Shown one piece after another: positions 1-5,146 of a DNA stretch of 27,842 nt. Under the pieces are notes generated by a model, which was not told the DNA's origin, ran no database searches, and saw nothing but the letters and a program-made list of their open reading frames with translations. Position 1 is the first letter of the stretch. Each line of letters starts with the position of its first letter. The DNA is from a virus, in the IMG/VR virus record IMGVR_UViG_3300025872_000246, positions 1 through 27,842 of that record; one strand, given 5' to 3'. Made by a program: the position numbers and the translations under genes.

Positions 1-1
1 A

Positions 2-100
2 ACACAGGCAGATTATGATGATTGGGTGAAAACTTTGACCTATGAAACTCTCAAAGACCCTGATTATTCTCCTACTGTTAAACTAATCGAGGATAACTAA
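2..100 (+). CDS. 3' end of an unknown small cyanophage gene (partial)
   Basis: An open frame runs in from the left edge and stops at TAA 98-100. The visible C-terminal residues are TQADYDDWVKTLTYETLKDP followed by a short acidic tail. The true start is outside the window. The next gene begins 1 nt after the stop, which fits the tight packing of this region. The frame uses the same codon style as its neighbours. I do not recognise a family; the piece is rich in Asp, Thr and Tyr and has no membrane segment. Confidence 0.6.
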   Translation, partial: TQADYDDWVKTLTYETLKDPDYSPTVKLIEDN

Positions 101-101
101 A

Positions 102-335
102 ATGACTGTGACTTTCTCTAAAGAGTTCATCAACGATTTCATTGGTTATGTGATGTCTTTCTATGGTCCTGATGGCATCTACCCTATGGGCGCAAATCGT
201 ACCATAGTGCGTAAAGCAACCAACGACATTATTCGCATTTCTAAAATCAAAGGTAGAGAGTTCTGTGGTGATAGTATAGACCGCGAACTTGTGCGAGACC
301 TTTTGATTGACAAATACAAACTTTCTATCAATTAA
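102..335 (+). CDS. Hypothetical protein, 77 aa
   Basis: The frame opens with ATG 1 nt after the preceding stop and ends at TAA 333-335, inside the first bases of 40-bp repeat copy 1. The product is a soluble mixed alpha/beta-looking protein. It starts MTVTFSKEFINDFIGYVMSF, has a central YGPDGIYPMGANRT segment and a basic middle (RKATNDIIRISKIKGREF). No signal peptide or membrane helix is seen. It appears to be the last gene of a chain that enters from the left. Function unknown. Confidence 0.8.
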   Translation: MTVTFSKEFINDFIGYVMSFYGPDGIYPMGANRTIVRKATNDIIRISKIKGREFCGDSIDRELVRDLLIDKYKLSIN

Positions 336-370
336 AGTTACGATCGTCCAAAGTGTCCCTATAGTATGAG
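331..370 (+). promoter_or_regulatory. 40-bp promoter/start repeat, copy 1
   Basis: This is copy 1 of eight near-identical direct repeats. The first 18 bases, ATTAAAGTTACGATCGTC, are invariant across the set and include the 8-bp palindrome ACGATCGT. This copy has C instead of A at repeat offset 27. It carries the stop of the previous gene at its left end and the ATG of the 366-797 gene at offsets 36-38. It probably acts as a promoter. Confidence 0.75.
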
Positions 371-797
371 CACTCTTACCATGCAAGCACAAGCACAACA
401 AACCATCGCAGATTCGGTGCTGAAGCATACTCAAATGCTGATTGAAGCACTGAAGCACAATTACATTCAGTATTCTGTTCGCGGTCATCAGCATTTGGTA
501 GGGCGTGGTGAAAGTGTAGAGTATCATCAGCGTCGGATTGATGAACTTCGCAATGGTATTTGCCCGATTGATTATGTGATTGAAACGGGTAAAAAGTATC
601 ACAAAGTTATCTTTGTTAGTGGTGGAGGTTCCCGCTCCGTTCATTGTTTCATTGACAAACAAACGGGTCAAATGTATAAATCTGCCTCTTGGAAAGCACC
701 TGCAAAGGGTGTAAGATACGACCTGCGAGTTATCACTGACCGCGAATGGTTGTTTGAGAACGCAGATTGGAGTGCCGGGTATTTGTATGCTCGTTGA
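366..797 (+). CDS. Conserved cyanophage hypothetical protein, 143 aa
   Basis: The start ATG lies inside repeat copy 1, and another in-frame ATG at codon 6 (381) is possible. The N-terminal half is a Gln/His-rich predicted helix with many Ala and Gln residues. The C-terminal half is a compact beta-rich block with KKYHKVIFVSGGGSRSVHCF, then DKQTGQMYKSASWKAPAKG, ending at YLYAR. That block resembles a small conserved cyanomyovirus protein I have seen without an assigned function. No membrane segment. It is the only gene between repeat copy 1 and the endonuclease gene. Function unknown. Confidence 0.85.
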   Translation: MSTLTMQAQAQQTIADSVLKHTQMLIEALKHNYIQYSVRGHQHLVGRGESVEYHQRRIDELRNGICPIDYVIETGKKYHKVIFVSGGGSRSVHCFIDKQTGQMYKSASWKAPAKGVRYDLRVITDREWLFENADWSAGYLYAR

Positions 798-800
798 ATA

Positions 801-854
801 ATGTGACTGGATGTGTTATACTTCTAAATAGAAATGTAACGCATCCAGTCATAT
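801..854 (+). promoter_or_regulatory. Long hairpin occluding the endonuclease start codon, with a late-promoter motif at its tip
   Basis: Bases 801-820 pair with 835-854 over 20 positions (three G:U wobbles in RNA). After one mismatch (821/834), 822-825 pairs with 830-833 around the tetraloop AAAT. A853 and U854 of the endonuclease ATG are within the stem, so a read-through transcript should hide the start codon. The motif CTAAATA sits at 824-830. If it is a T4-type late promoter, transcription would begin near 836, after the 5' arm, leaving the ATG free. No T-run follows, so it is not a standard terminator. A TATACT (817-822) -10-like hexamer also lies in the stem. Confidence 0.75.
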
Positions 855-1353
855 GAAACTCATTCCAAACTATCCAGAATACTCTATCACAACCGATGGA
901 AAAGTGTTCTCACACAAAAAACCAGGAGGAAACGGTAGAGGTAAAGTTCTTGACTATTCTTACAAGAGAGAGTTAGAACCAAGAACAGACAGAAAAGGTT
1001 ATCTAAAGGTCGTTCTTGAGGCAGGAACTGATAGGTCAAGACACACAAGTATTCATAGATTAGTAGCAGAAACTTTCATTCCAAATCCTCACAACTACGA
1101 TACAGTTAATCACATTAACGAGGATAAAACTGATAACAGAGTTGATAACTTGGAATGGATGAGTAATGCTGATAATGTAGAATACTCACAAGCAAAAACC
1201 CGTTTGATTGAAACACCAACTGGCGAAACTATTGAAATCACAAATCTTACAAAATGGTGTCGTGAAGTGTTAAATCACTCCTCATCTGGAACGATGTTAA
1301 GAACTCTGCGAAATCCCAGAACAAGTTGTAAAGGTTATCGTCTCATTCGTTGA
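853..1353 (+). CDS. HNH homing endonuclease with NUMOD4-like N-terminus, 166 aa
   Basis: Predicted free-standing HNH homing endonuclease, a selfish mobile gene that cuts alleles lacking it. Residues about 4-55 look like a NUMOD4 DNA-binding module (PNYPEYSITTDGKVFSHKK). Residues about 65-105 form the HNH core: IHRLVAETF, then NHINEDKTDNRVDNLEW with the N-H pair at 86-87 and the conserved Asn-Leu-Glu-Trp at 99-102. Residues 117-166 resemble a C-terminal NUMOD1/helix-turn-helix DNA-recognition segment. The size is normal and no catalytic residue seems missing. It lies between two unrelated small genes and uses AGA for most arginines, unlike its CGT/CGC-using neighbours, which suggests recent arrival. 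The hairpin at 801-854 probably delays its translation until late infection. Confidence 0.92.
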   Translation: MKLIPNYPEYSITTDGKVFSHKKPGGNGRGKVLDYSYKRELEPRTDRKGYLKVVLEAGTDRSRHTSIHRLVAETFIPNPHNYDTVNHINEDKTDNRVDNLEWMSNADNVEYSQAKTRLIETPTGETIEITNLTKWCREVLNHSSSGTMLRTLRNPRTSCKGYRLIR

Positions 1354-1355
1354 TT

Positions 1356-1403
1356 ATGACTATACTTAACCGCATCAATCTCACGCAAAATGAGGACAAC
1401 TGA
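1356..1403 (+). pseudogene. Possible 15-codon remnant similar to the start of the 1551 gene
   Basis: Directly after the endonuclease stop an ATG opens a 15-codon frame, MTILNRINLTQNEDN, then TGA. The stretch LNRINLTQNE matches LNRVNLTKDE near the N-terminus of the 1551-1748 product (same L-N-R, N-L-T and E positions). It could be a truncated duplicate of that gene, a trace of homing-endonuclease insertion, or a short leader peptide. The overlap of its stop with the next gene's SD region (TGAGGAC) suggests it may also be translated. Confidence 0.4.
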
Positions 1404-1404
1404 A

Positions 1405-1554
1405 ATGATTACAGAATACACATCACAACGCATTGATTTTAATGCTTGGTTGAAACAATGTCCCGTTCAGTGGAAATGTCGTTTCGGCAATCTTGGTCAA
1501 GAAGATTATGCTGTTTATGAGTTTCATTTTGATGATGATGAGGATGAAGAATGA
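1405..1554 (+). CDS. Small hypothetical protein, 49 aa, acidic tail
   Basis: ATG at 1405 is preceded by TGAGGAC, a reasonable ribosome-binding site for this region. The product begins MITEYTSQRIDFNAWLKQCP, has a Trp/Cys-containing middle (QWKCRFGN), and ends in a run of Asp/Glu. Its stop TGA shares the ATGA with the next start at 1551, so the two are probably translationally coupled. The protein is soluble and its family is unknown. Confidence 0.75.
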   Translation: MITEYTSQRIDFNAWLKQCPVQWKCRFGNLGQEDYAVYEFHFDDDEDEE

Positions 1555-1748
1555 CTAACACTGGTTATACTCTCAACCGTGTTAATCTGACGAAGGATGA
1601 AGAAACATGTATTCTTCATTTCTTACGTCAAGCAGAAGAATGTGGGTATCCTAGTTGTAACGAACCGTGGTATCCAGTTATTAACAGTATCTTCCGCAAG
1701 TATTATGATAGTGATGTAAAAGAGGCACAACCCTGGCAGACTCTATGA
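1551..1748 (+). CDS. Small hypothetical protein, 65 aa
   Basis: The start overlaps the previous stop by 4 nt (ATGA). The product starts MTNTGYTLNRVNLTKDEETC and has a Cys/Pro-rich middle (ECGYPSCNEPWYPV) that could be a small structural or metal site. Three cysteines are visible (one in EETC, two in ECGYPSC), which is too few for a clear zinc ribbon. It ends in a Trp-Gln-Thr-Leu tail. Its N-terminal motif recurs in the possible remnant at 1356-1403. No membrane segment; function unknown. Confidence 0.8.
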   Translation: MTNTGYTLNRVNLTKDEETCILHFLRQAEECGYPSCNEPWYPVINSIFRKYYDSDVKEAQPWQTL

Positions 1749-1885
1749 TTCTCACTTGCGTCTCACTGAGAACCCTGTCCAGCACTAGATCAAAAACCCG
1801 ATTTTTCTGCAATTCTACTGCAAAGGTGCCCTAGGTCATTCTCTGCAGTAAAAACGTCAATTTTTTCTAAAGTATAAACAAACTC
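1749..1885 (+). promoter_or_regulatory. 137-bp intergenic region with stem-loop and AT-rich promoter-like end
   Basis: There is no convincing gene here. TACTGCA (1816-1822) and TGCAGTA (1844-1850) form a 7-bp inverted repeat around a 21-nt loop that contains CCTAGG. Beyond it lies a T-run and then AGTATAAAC (1871-1879), whose TATAAA is a -10-like hexamer only 7 nt before the ATG at 1886. If used as a promoter it would give an almost leaderless transcript. No -35 element is obvious. The assignment is tentative. Confidence 0.35.
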
Positions 1886-2029
1886 ATGAAGTACATCGTT
1901 GAACTCTACGTTGGTGGCAAAGTCTTCAAAGAAGAAGTACAAGCAACCAACCCTAAAGATGCCCGTGAAACTGCACAAGCACGAAATCCTCATGCTAGGG
2001 TAGTTGGTGTGAACGTAAGTTTCAGGTAA
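1886..2029 (+). CDS. Conserved small cyanophage protein, 47 aa
   Basis: ATG at 1886 opens a 47-codon frame ending at TAA 2027-2029, which touches repeat copy 2. The product begins MKYIVELYVGGKVFKEEVQA, continues with NPKDARETAQARNPHA, and ends in a short beta-like VVGVNVSFR. The YVGGK...EEVQA...A..ARNP pattern is familiar from small conserved cyanomyovirus proteins without known function. The fold is probably a tiny beta-alpha-beta unit. It is the only gene between the 1749-1885 spacer and repeat copy 2. Confidence 0.8.
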   Translation: MKYIVELYVGGKVFKEEVQATNPKDARETAQARNPHARVVGVNVSFR

Positions 2030-2068
2030 TTAAAGTTACGATCGTCCAAAGTGTACCTATAGTATGAG
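2029..2068 (+). promoter_or_regulatory. 40-bp promoter/start repeat, copy 2
   Basis: This copy matches the set consensus at every variable position (C at offset 19, G at 23, A at 27, A at 33). Its ATG at 2064-2066 starts the next small gene. It heads the longest coupled chain in the region, 2064-3270. Confidence 0.75.
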
Positions 2069-2234
2069 AAACACTTTCACCGTCCGCTTTGACTCCAACG
2101 CTCTGGATTCTCCAGAGTACATTGGACCTTTCTACTCTGAAGATGACGCACAAAACTATTGCGATGCCCGCAATGATTCGTTATCACTCTCAGGTGTTCC
2201 TTCCTGGGTTGCTTGTTACTCTGTTGTTGATTGA
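2064..2234 (+). CDS. Small hypothetical protein, 56 aa, paralogous to the 7419 gene
   Basis: ATG lies inside repeat copy 2 and the frame ends at TGA 2232-2234. The product begins MRNTFTVRFDSNALDSPEYI and includes a YSEDDAQNYCDARND segment, which looks like the E-x-A-x-x-Y helix of small phage proteins. The opening TFTVRFDSNALD resembles TVTFQTNALD at the start of the 7419-7664 product, and both genes sit behind a copy of the 40-bp element. The next gene starts on the last base of its stop. Function unknown. Confidence 0.75.
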   Translation: MRNTFTVRFDSNALDSPEYIGPFYSEDDAQNYCDARNDSLSLSGVPSWVACYSVVD

Positions 2235-2380
2235 TGATGACACAAACTCAATGGGACGACATTTACACTTCACTCTACGAAGTGTATGAGAAAGTATCAC
2301 TGAAGGATGAGCAAACCCGCTCTACTATTGGTGATGCACTTGACCGACTGATTGACATTAACCCTCGCAACAAAAACTGA
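2234..2380 (+). CDS. Small hypothetical protein, 48 aa
   Basis: ATG at 2234 overlaps the previous TGA by one base, and a second in-frame ATG at 2237 is equally possible. The product is a predicted two-helix protein: MTQTQWDDIYTSLYEVYEKV, then DEQTRSTIGDALDRLIDINP, ending in a basic NPRNKN. The heptad-like spacing of Leu/Ile suggests helix packing. It belongs to the coupled chain 2064-3270. No family recognised. Confidence 0.75.
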   Translation: MMTQTQWDDIYTSLYEVYEKVSLKDEQTRSTIGDALDRLIDINPRNKN

Positions 2381-2382
2381 TT

Positions 2383-2658
2383 ATGTTCCGCACACTTTCT
2401 GAACTTCGTGACTCTATCAACCAAATGATTGAGCAACAAGGTGAGAACGCTGCTTGTGCTGCGTTTGTATATACTGGAGAGGATGTCTTTGAGTTTGATG
2501 ATAATGATAATGAAGTGCGTTTCTCTAAAGTTCTCACTGAAGATGTGCTCTGTGATGTAGGTGGTTCTTCCTACATTTATGAGCAGATTGGTGAAATGAT
2601 TGATGATTACATTCGTATGCGTAAGGGTATGGAAATCTATCAGGAATCTGTGAAATGA
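2383..2658 (+). CDS. Conserved cyanophage hypothetical protein, 91 aa
   Basis: ATG is 2 nt after the previous stop, and the end overlaps the next start (ATGA at 2655). The product starts MFRTLSELRDSINQMIEQQG, has a beta-rich acidic middle (VFEFDDNDNEVRF) and a C-terminal helix (EQIGEMIDDYIRMRKGME). The layout helix - acidic beta - helix resembles a small conserved cyanomyovirus protein of unknown role. It is soluble and acidic, with no catalytic motif visible. Confidence 0.85.
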   Translation: MFRTLSELRDSINQMIEQQGENAACAAFVYTGEDVFEFDDNDNEVRFSKVLTEDVLCDVGGSSYIYEQIGEMIDDYIRMRKGMEIYQESVK

Positions 2659-2810
2659 CTTTAACAACCACACAAATTGATGCTCTAGTTGCCCTGATTG
2701 AGTATCATCAAGATGAAGGATGGTATAACATGATTGAAACTACGGGTCTTCTTGCCTATGAAGGTGGAGAACTTCGTAGAGAACTTCTCAAAATGCGTGA
2801 AGAGGTTTGA
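2655..2810 (+). CDS. Small hypothetical protein, 51 aa, paralogous to the 4502 gene
   Basis: This start overlaps the previous stop by 4 nt and the frame ends at TGA 2808-2810. The product is mostly helical: TTTQIDALVALIEYHQDEGW, then an acidic/basic C-terminal helix ending KMREEV. The N-terminal pattern (T..QI.AL..LI..H.D..W) is shared with the 45-aa product of 4502-4639, so the two probably come from a duplication. Function unknown. Confidence 0.75.
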   Translation: MTLTTTQIDALVALIEYHQDEGWYNMIETTGLLAYEGGELRRELLKMREEV

Positions 2811-3010
2811 TGATGACTAACGAACAAATCCTACAACTTGCTGAAAATTACAAGTTCTGTTGTCGTGATGAAGATGACATTAAAGACTGGAAAGTAATTC
2901 CTTCTCTTATTCTTGAGTTTGCCCGAGCAATGTATGATGAGGGTTATGATAGAGGATACGATGAAGGTTACTCAAATTGTTCTCTTGACATGGGAGATGA
3001 GAATGTATGA
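2810..3010 (+). CDS. Small hypothetical protein, 66 aa
   Basis: Two in-frame ATGs at 2810 and 2813 follow the previous stop with a one-base overlap; an in-frame TTG at 2807 is less likely. The product starts MTNEQILQLAENYKFCCRDE, continues with a helix (IPSLILEFARAMYDEGYDRG), and ends in an acidic Tyr/Gly repeat (YDEGYDRGYDEGY). The adjacent Cys-Cys and the D-E-G-Y repeats are distinctive. Its end overlaps the next start by 4 nt. No known domain. Confidence 0.8.
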   Translation: MMTNEQILQLAENYKFCCRDEDDIKDWKVIPSLILEFARAMYDEGYDRGYDEGYSNCSLDMGDENV

Positions 3011-3270
3011 CTTACTCTAACCTCTCCAAGATTCGTCCTAAACTTCGCACACAAGGTAACATCACTGGCAACTTTGGTCGCCCAAAATCTAAAGCGGGTT
3101 CGCCTCTTAATGAACTTGGAATGACTGCTGCTGATGTAGTCAAATGCCCCACACAAGATGAGTATTTGAATCGTTTGTATTATGCGTTTGACAATACCAC
3201 AGACGACAAACTCAAAAAGTTCATTTATCAGGAGATTCGTAAGATACACATTCAGCGTGGAAGTTGGTAG
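3007..3270 (+). CDS. Small basic hypothetical protein, 87 aa
   Basis: ATGA overlap with the previous gene. The N-terminus is basic and Gly/Pro rich (SNLSKIRPKLRTQGNITGNF, GRPKSKAG) and probably unstructured or nucleic-acid binding. The C-terminal half looks helical and acidic (PTQDEYLNRLYYAFDNTTDD, KLKKFIYQEIRKIHIQRG). It is the last gene of the chain begun at 2064; repeat copy 3 starts 2 nt after its stop. Function unknown. Confidence 0.82.
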   Translation: MTYSNLSKIRPKLRTQGNITGNFGRPKSKAGSPLNELGMTAADVVKCPTQDEYLNRLYYAFDNTTDDKLKKFIYQEIRKIHIQRGSW

Positions 3271-3272
3271 GT

Positions 3273-3312
3273 ATTAAAGTTACGATCGTCCAAAGTGTAC
3301 CTATGGTATGAG
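3273..3312 (+). promoter_or_regulatory. 40-bp promoter/start repeat, copy 3
   Basis: This copy has G at offset 33 (TATGGT in place of TATAGT) and is otherwise consensus. Its ATG at 3308-3310 starts the next gene. There is no other Met until codon 25 of that gene, so the embedded ATG is very likely the true start. Confidence 0.75.
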
Positions 3313-3547
3313 CAACCCTAACATCGTTTCCGAAATCTACTCCTACCACACGAATTGGAAGGAAGGTAAAGTCAATCAAATGTGGATTGAGCAAATCACT
3401 GATAAAGAGTGTGACAATCTCTACGTTGCTGTTGCACACAATCCCCGCAATGGTTCTACAATGGAGATGAGCAATCCCCGCACATCTTATCACGAAACTC
3501 TAAACTGGGTTCGTGGTTTCTGTGGCACTTTCTGTATTCTCAACTGA
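3308..3547 (+). CDS. Hypothetical protein, 79 aa
   Basis: The start is embedded in repeat copy 3. The product begins MSNPNIVSEIYSYHTNWKEG. Its middle looks like a beta-sheet (NQMWIEQITDKECDNLYVAV, AHNPRNGSTMEM), and it ends in an aromatic/Cys-rich segment (WVRGFCGTFCILN). The C-terminal F-C-x-x-x-C could be a disulfide or metal pair. Its stop shares a base with the next start at 3547, opening a coupled chain to 4036. Confidence 0.82.
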   Translation: MSNPNIVSEIYSYHTNWKEGKVNQMWIEQITDKECDNLYVAVAHNPRNGSTMEMSNPRTSYHETLNWVRGFCGTFCILN

Positions 3548-3681
3548 TGCGATTTGCTTTCCTTTTTGCTACACTTTTCTTTGGTATTCACATCGGTTCG
3601 AATGCTATTGCAACCGTGAGTGAGTATCAAGAACGCCAAGCAGATCGTTTCTGCGAAATCAACACCAACTACTGCAAATGA
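3547..3681 (+). CDS. Small predicted secreted or membrane-anchored protein, 44 aa
   Basis: One-base overlap with the previous stop. The N-terminus, MRFAFLFATLFFGIHIGSNA, is a strong hydrophobic segment that could be a signal peptide (cleavage possible after SNA) or a single membrane helix. It is followed by a short polar domain EYQERQADRFCEINTNYCK with two cysteines seven residues apart. Similar tiny proteins occur in other cyanomyoviruses. The likely site is the host periplasm or inner membrane; function unknown. The next start overlaps by 4 nt. Confidence 0.78.
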   Translation: MRFAFLFATLFFGIHIGSNAIATVSEYQERQADRFCEINTNYCK

Positions 3682-3878
3682 TGCAATTCCAAGTTACTGA
3701 AATTGAGTTTGATTTTGATGATCCTGATGAAGAGTTCACTCAGCATCATTATGATAAAGTTACTGAAGAATCTCTAGGTTTTTGGGAAGCAGATGATGAA
3801 GATGATCTAGTTGAAGAGATCACTTGCGCAACTGGTTGGTGTATCAAATCCATTGATTATCGTATCATTCTGAAATGA
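3678..3878 (+). CDS. Conserved acidic cyanophage protein, 66 aa
   Basis: ATGA overlap. The product is very acidic: MMQFQVTEIEFDFDDPDEEF at the start, then LGFWEADDEDDLVEEITCAT and a closing GWCIKSIDYRIILK. The WEADDEDDLVEEITCATGWC stretch is strikingly conserved in the cyanomyovirus proteins I recall, though no function is assigned. The high charge suggests a DNA-mimic or protein-binding role, which is inference only. It is coupled to the next gene by ATGA. Confidence 0.85.
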   Translation: MMQFQVTEIEFDFDDPDEEFTQHHYDKVTEESLGFWEADDEDDLVEEITCATGWCIKSIDYRIILK

Positions 3879-4036
3879 AACACTCCAACACGGTTCGTAT
3901 CATCGACCGCCTCAATCTGTTCCCTGAGACTAAAGGTAAAGCACGCTACATCACCGTCAAAACATATAATCATGCGATGGAGATTGTAGATGAACAGAAT
4001 AAACTTGGCAACATTGCTGTCCTGATAAACTGGTGA
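3875..4036 (+). CDS. Small basic hypothetical protein, 53 aa
   Basis: ATGA overlap with the previous stop. The product starts MKHSNTVRIIDRLNLFPETK, has GKARYITVKTYNHAMEIVDE, and ends in a hydrophobic IAVLINW. It is a mixed basic protein with a likely beta-alpha-beta pattern. It closes the coupled chain from copy 3. No family recognised. Confidence 0.72.
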   Translation: MKHSNTVRIIDRLNLFPETKGKARYITVKTYNHAMEIVDEQNKLGNIAVLINW

Positions 4037-4062
4037 TTTCCCTTCCTAATCCTAAAACAAAA

Positions 4063-4281
4063 ATGACTCTTACTTCCGAACAACTGAACGATCTCATCGA
4101 ACGCTATTGTGATCGCGTTGTTGATGAAATGGACACGAAATCCATGGAACAAATGCTCTATGAACTGTTGGTCGATTCTTTTCAACAATCCAATGAGAAT
4201 GATATGGAAGAACTTATCACTTCCATCTATGATGAGGAGTATTATCAGGAACTGGTTGAAAGTGTAACACAAGACTCTTAA
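4063..4281 (+). CDS. Small helical acidic protein, 72 aa, paralogous to the 6136 gene
   Basis: I chose ATG 4063; an in-frame GTG at 4033 would add 10 residues and overlap the upstream gene. The chosen start matches the paralog at 6136-6312: both run L-I-x-x-Y-x-D-R near the start, then M-x-T-K, and end with EELIT...YY.EL.E. The product is acidic and predicted mostly helical (MTLTSEQLNDLIERYCDRVV at the start). Repeat copy 4 follows 9 nt after the stop. Function unknown. Confidence 0.78.
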   Translation: MTLTSEQLNDLIERYCDRVVDEMDTKSMEQMLYELLVDSFQQSNENDMEELITSIYDEEYYQELVESVTQDS

Positions 4282-4290
4282 TTCTTTTGA

Positions 4291-4330
4291 ATTAAAGTTA
4301 CGATCGTCCAAAGTGTACCTATGGTATGAG
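4291..4330 (+). promoter_or_regulatory. 40-bp promoter/start repeat, copy 4
   Basis: Identical to copy 3 across all 40 bases (TATGGT variant). Its ATG at 4326-4328 starts the next gene, which has no other Met until its very C-terminus. This copy is therefore strong evidence that the embedded ATG is used. Confidence 0.75.
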
Positions 4331-4502
4331 CAACACTAACTACAACGCAAATCCTTACAAACAGCAGATCCTCGATAAGGGTCGTGATCTGCCCAAATCT
4401 TCTGCTTCAAAGCGTACCTTTCCTCTGACGATTGGACTCCGAACCTATCACACTGAGGAACAATATCAGGAAGCACTTGCTAATTTCATGAACGGTTATT
4501 GA
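4326..4502 (+). CDS. Small basic hypothetical protein, 58 aa
   Basis: The start is in repeat copy 4 and the stop is TGA 4500-4502. The product begins MSNTNYNANPYKQQILDKGR, has a basic Ser-rich middle (LPKSSASKRTFPL), and a C-terminal helix (EEQYQEALANFMNGY). It is probably soluble. It heads a five-gene coupled chain (4326-5145) in which every stop overlaps the next start. Function unknown. Confidence 0.75.
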   Translation: MSNTNYNANPYKQQILDKGRDLPKSSASKRTFPLTIGLRTYHTEEQYQEALANFMNGY

Positions 4503-4639
4503 TGATGTTTTCAACTGACGAAATTCAAGCACTTCTTGATCTAATTACGTTTCATGATGATTGGGAAGAATTGAGCGAACATCTTGGAGTTGATGTTGCT
4601 GCTCTCTACGATAAAGTTGCTGATCTTGACAATGATTGA
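4502..4639 (+). CDS. Small acidic helical protein, 45 aa, paralogous to the 2655 gene
   Basis: ATG at 4502 overlaps the previous stop by one base; 4505 is an alternative. The product MMFSTDEIQALLDLITFHDD followed by a helix ending KVADLDND shares the I.AL..LI..H.D..W pattern with the 2655-2810 product. The segment EHLGVDVAALYDKV looks like a small helix-turn-helix, but it is too short to assign. Its end overlaps the next gene by 8 nt. Confidence 0.7.
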   Translation: MMFSTDEIQALLDLITFHDDWEELSEHLGVDVAALYDKVADLDND

Positions 4640-4775
4640 GACTGATTTCTTTATTCTTTCATCTGAACAGTATCAGGAATCTGTAGAGTATGCTGCGATT
4701 GAAGGTGTATCTGTAGACTACTTTTTGCTTGAGTTTTGTGATATTCAAGGTGACTGGGTTACTGTAAACAACTGA
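4632..4775 (+). CDS. Small acidic hypothetical protein, 47 aa
   Basis: I chose ATG 4632, which overlaps the previous gene by 8 nt, as is usual here; an upstream in-frame start at 4584 would lie deep in that gene. The product begins MIETDFFILSSEQYQESVEY and has a central DYFLLEFCDIQGDWV. It is acidic with no membrane segment. The next start shares the last base of its stop. Function unknown. Confidence 0.7.
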   Translation: MIETDFFILSSEQYQESVEYAAIEGVSVDYFLLEFCDIQGDWVTVNN

Positions 4776-4933
4776 TGGCACGCAAAAGTCTCACATTCAA
4801 ATCACCTGATAAAGTGAAACTTCTCACGTTACTTTTTGTTCTTGGTATTGTTTTCTCACCATCAGTAAGGTATGCTACCGCTACTGTACTTCATACAACT
4901 GCTGACATTCTATCATCCAATTCTGACCAATGA
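4775..4933 (+). CDS. Small single-pass membrane protein, 52 aa
   Basis: One-base overlap with the previous stop. A basic N-terminus (MARKSLTFKSPDKVK) precedes a hydrophobic segment, LLTLLFVLGIVFSPSV, and a Ser/Thr-rich tail (RYATATVLHTTADILSSNSD). This is the pattern of a single membrane helix with positive-inside charges, or an uncleaved signal anchor. A host inner or thylakoid membrane location is likely. Comparable short membrane proteins occur in other cyanomyoviruses; function unknown. Confidence 0.75.
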   Translation: MARKSLTFKSPDKVKLLTLLFVLGIVFSPSVRYATATVLHTTADILSSNSDQ

Positions 4934-5145
4934 CATTATCTAACAAGACCACGCGAAAGTTAGGCATTGCTCTGACAGATGAGGTGATTCAATATATCTA
5001 CCAAGATGAGCGTTGGATTGATTTTATGCACGAAATCATTCCTGATGCGATACAAGAAAAGATAGGTAACATTGACTCTGATTTGTTATTTGAATTGTCA
5101 TTGATTGTGATGGATAATATACATCTAAAATCGTATGATAGTTGA
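4930..5145 (+). CDS. Hypothetical protein, 71 aa
   Basis: ATGA overlap. The product starts MTLSNKTTRKLGIALTDEVI and continues with aromatic/acidic helices (YIYQDERWIDFMHEIIPDAI, LLFELSLIVMDNIHLK). It is probably an all-helical soluble protein. It ends the coupled chain from copy 4; repeat copy 5 begins 2 nt downstream of the stop start. No family recognised. Confidence 0.8.
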   Translation: MTLSNKTTRKLGIALTDEVIQYIYQDERWIDFMHEIIPDAIQEKIGNIDSDLLFELSLIVMDNIHLKSYDS

Positions 5146-5146
5146 G

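Noticed and set aside
78-671. A 197-codon minus-strand open frame
   Set aside because: It lies opposite two good + strand genes and repeat copy 1. Its middle is the reverse translation of the 40-bp repeat, and similar peptides appear opposite other copies, so it is a shadow.
2089-2289. A 66-codon + strand frame across 2064-2380
   Set aside because: It is out of frame with the two small coupled genes at 2064 and 2234, which have a repeat-embedded start and stop/start overlap. The frame has no such support.
4033-4062. A GTG start extending the 4063 gene upstream
   Set aside because: The paralog at 6136 begins at the equivalent of ATG 4063 and the extra residues have no counterpart. It remains possible because starts overlap stops elsewhere.
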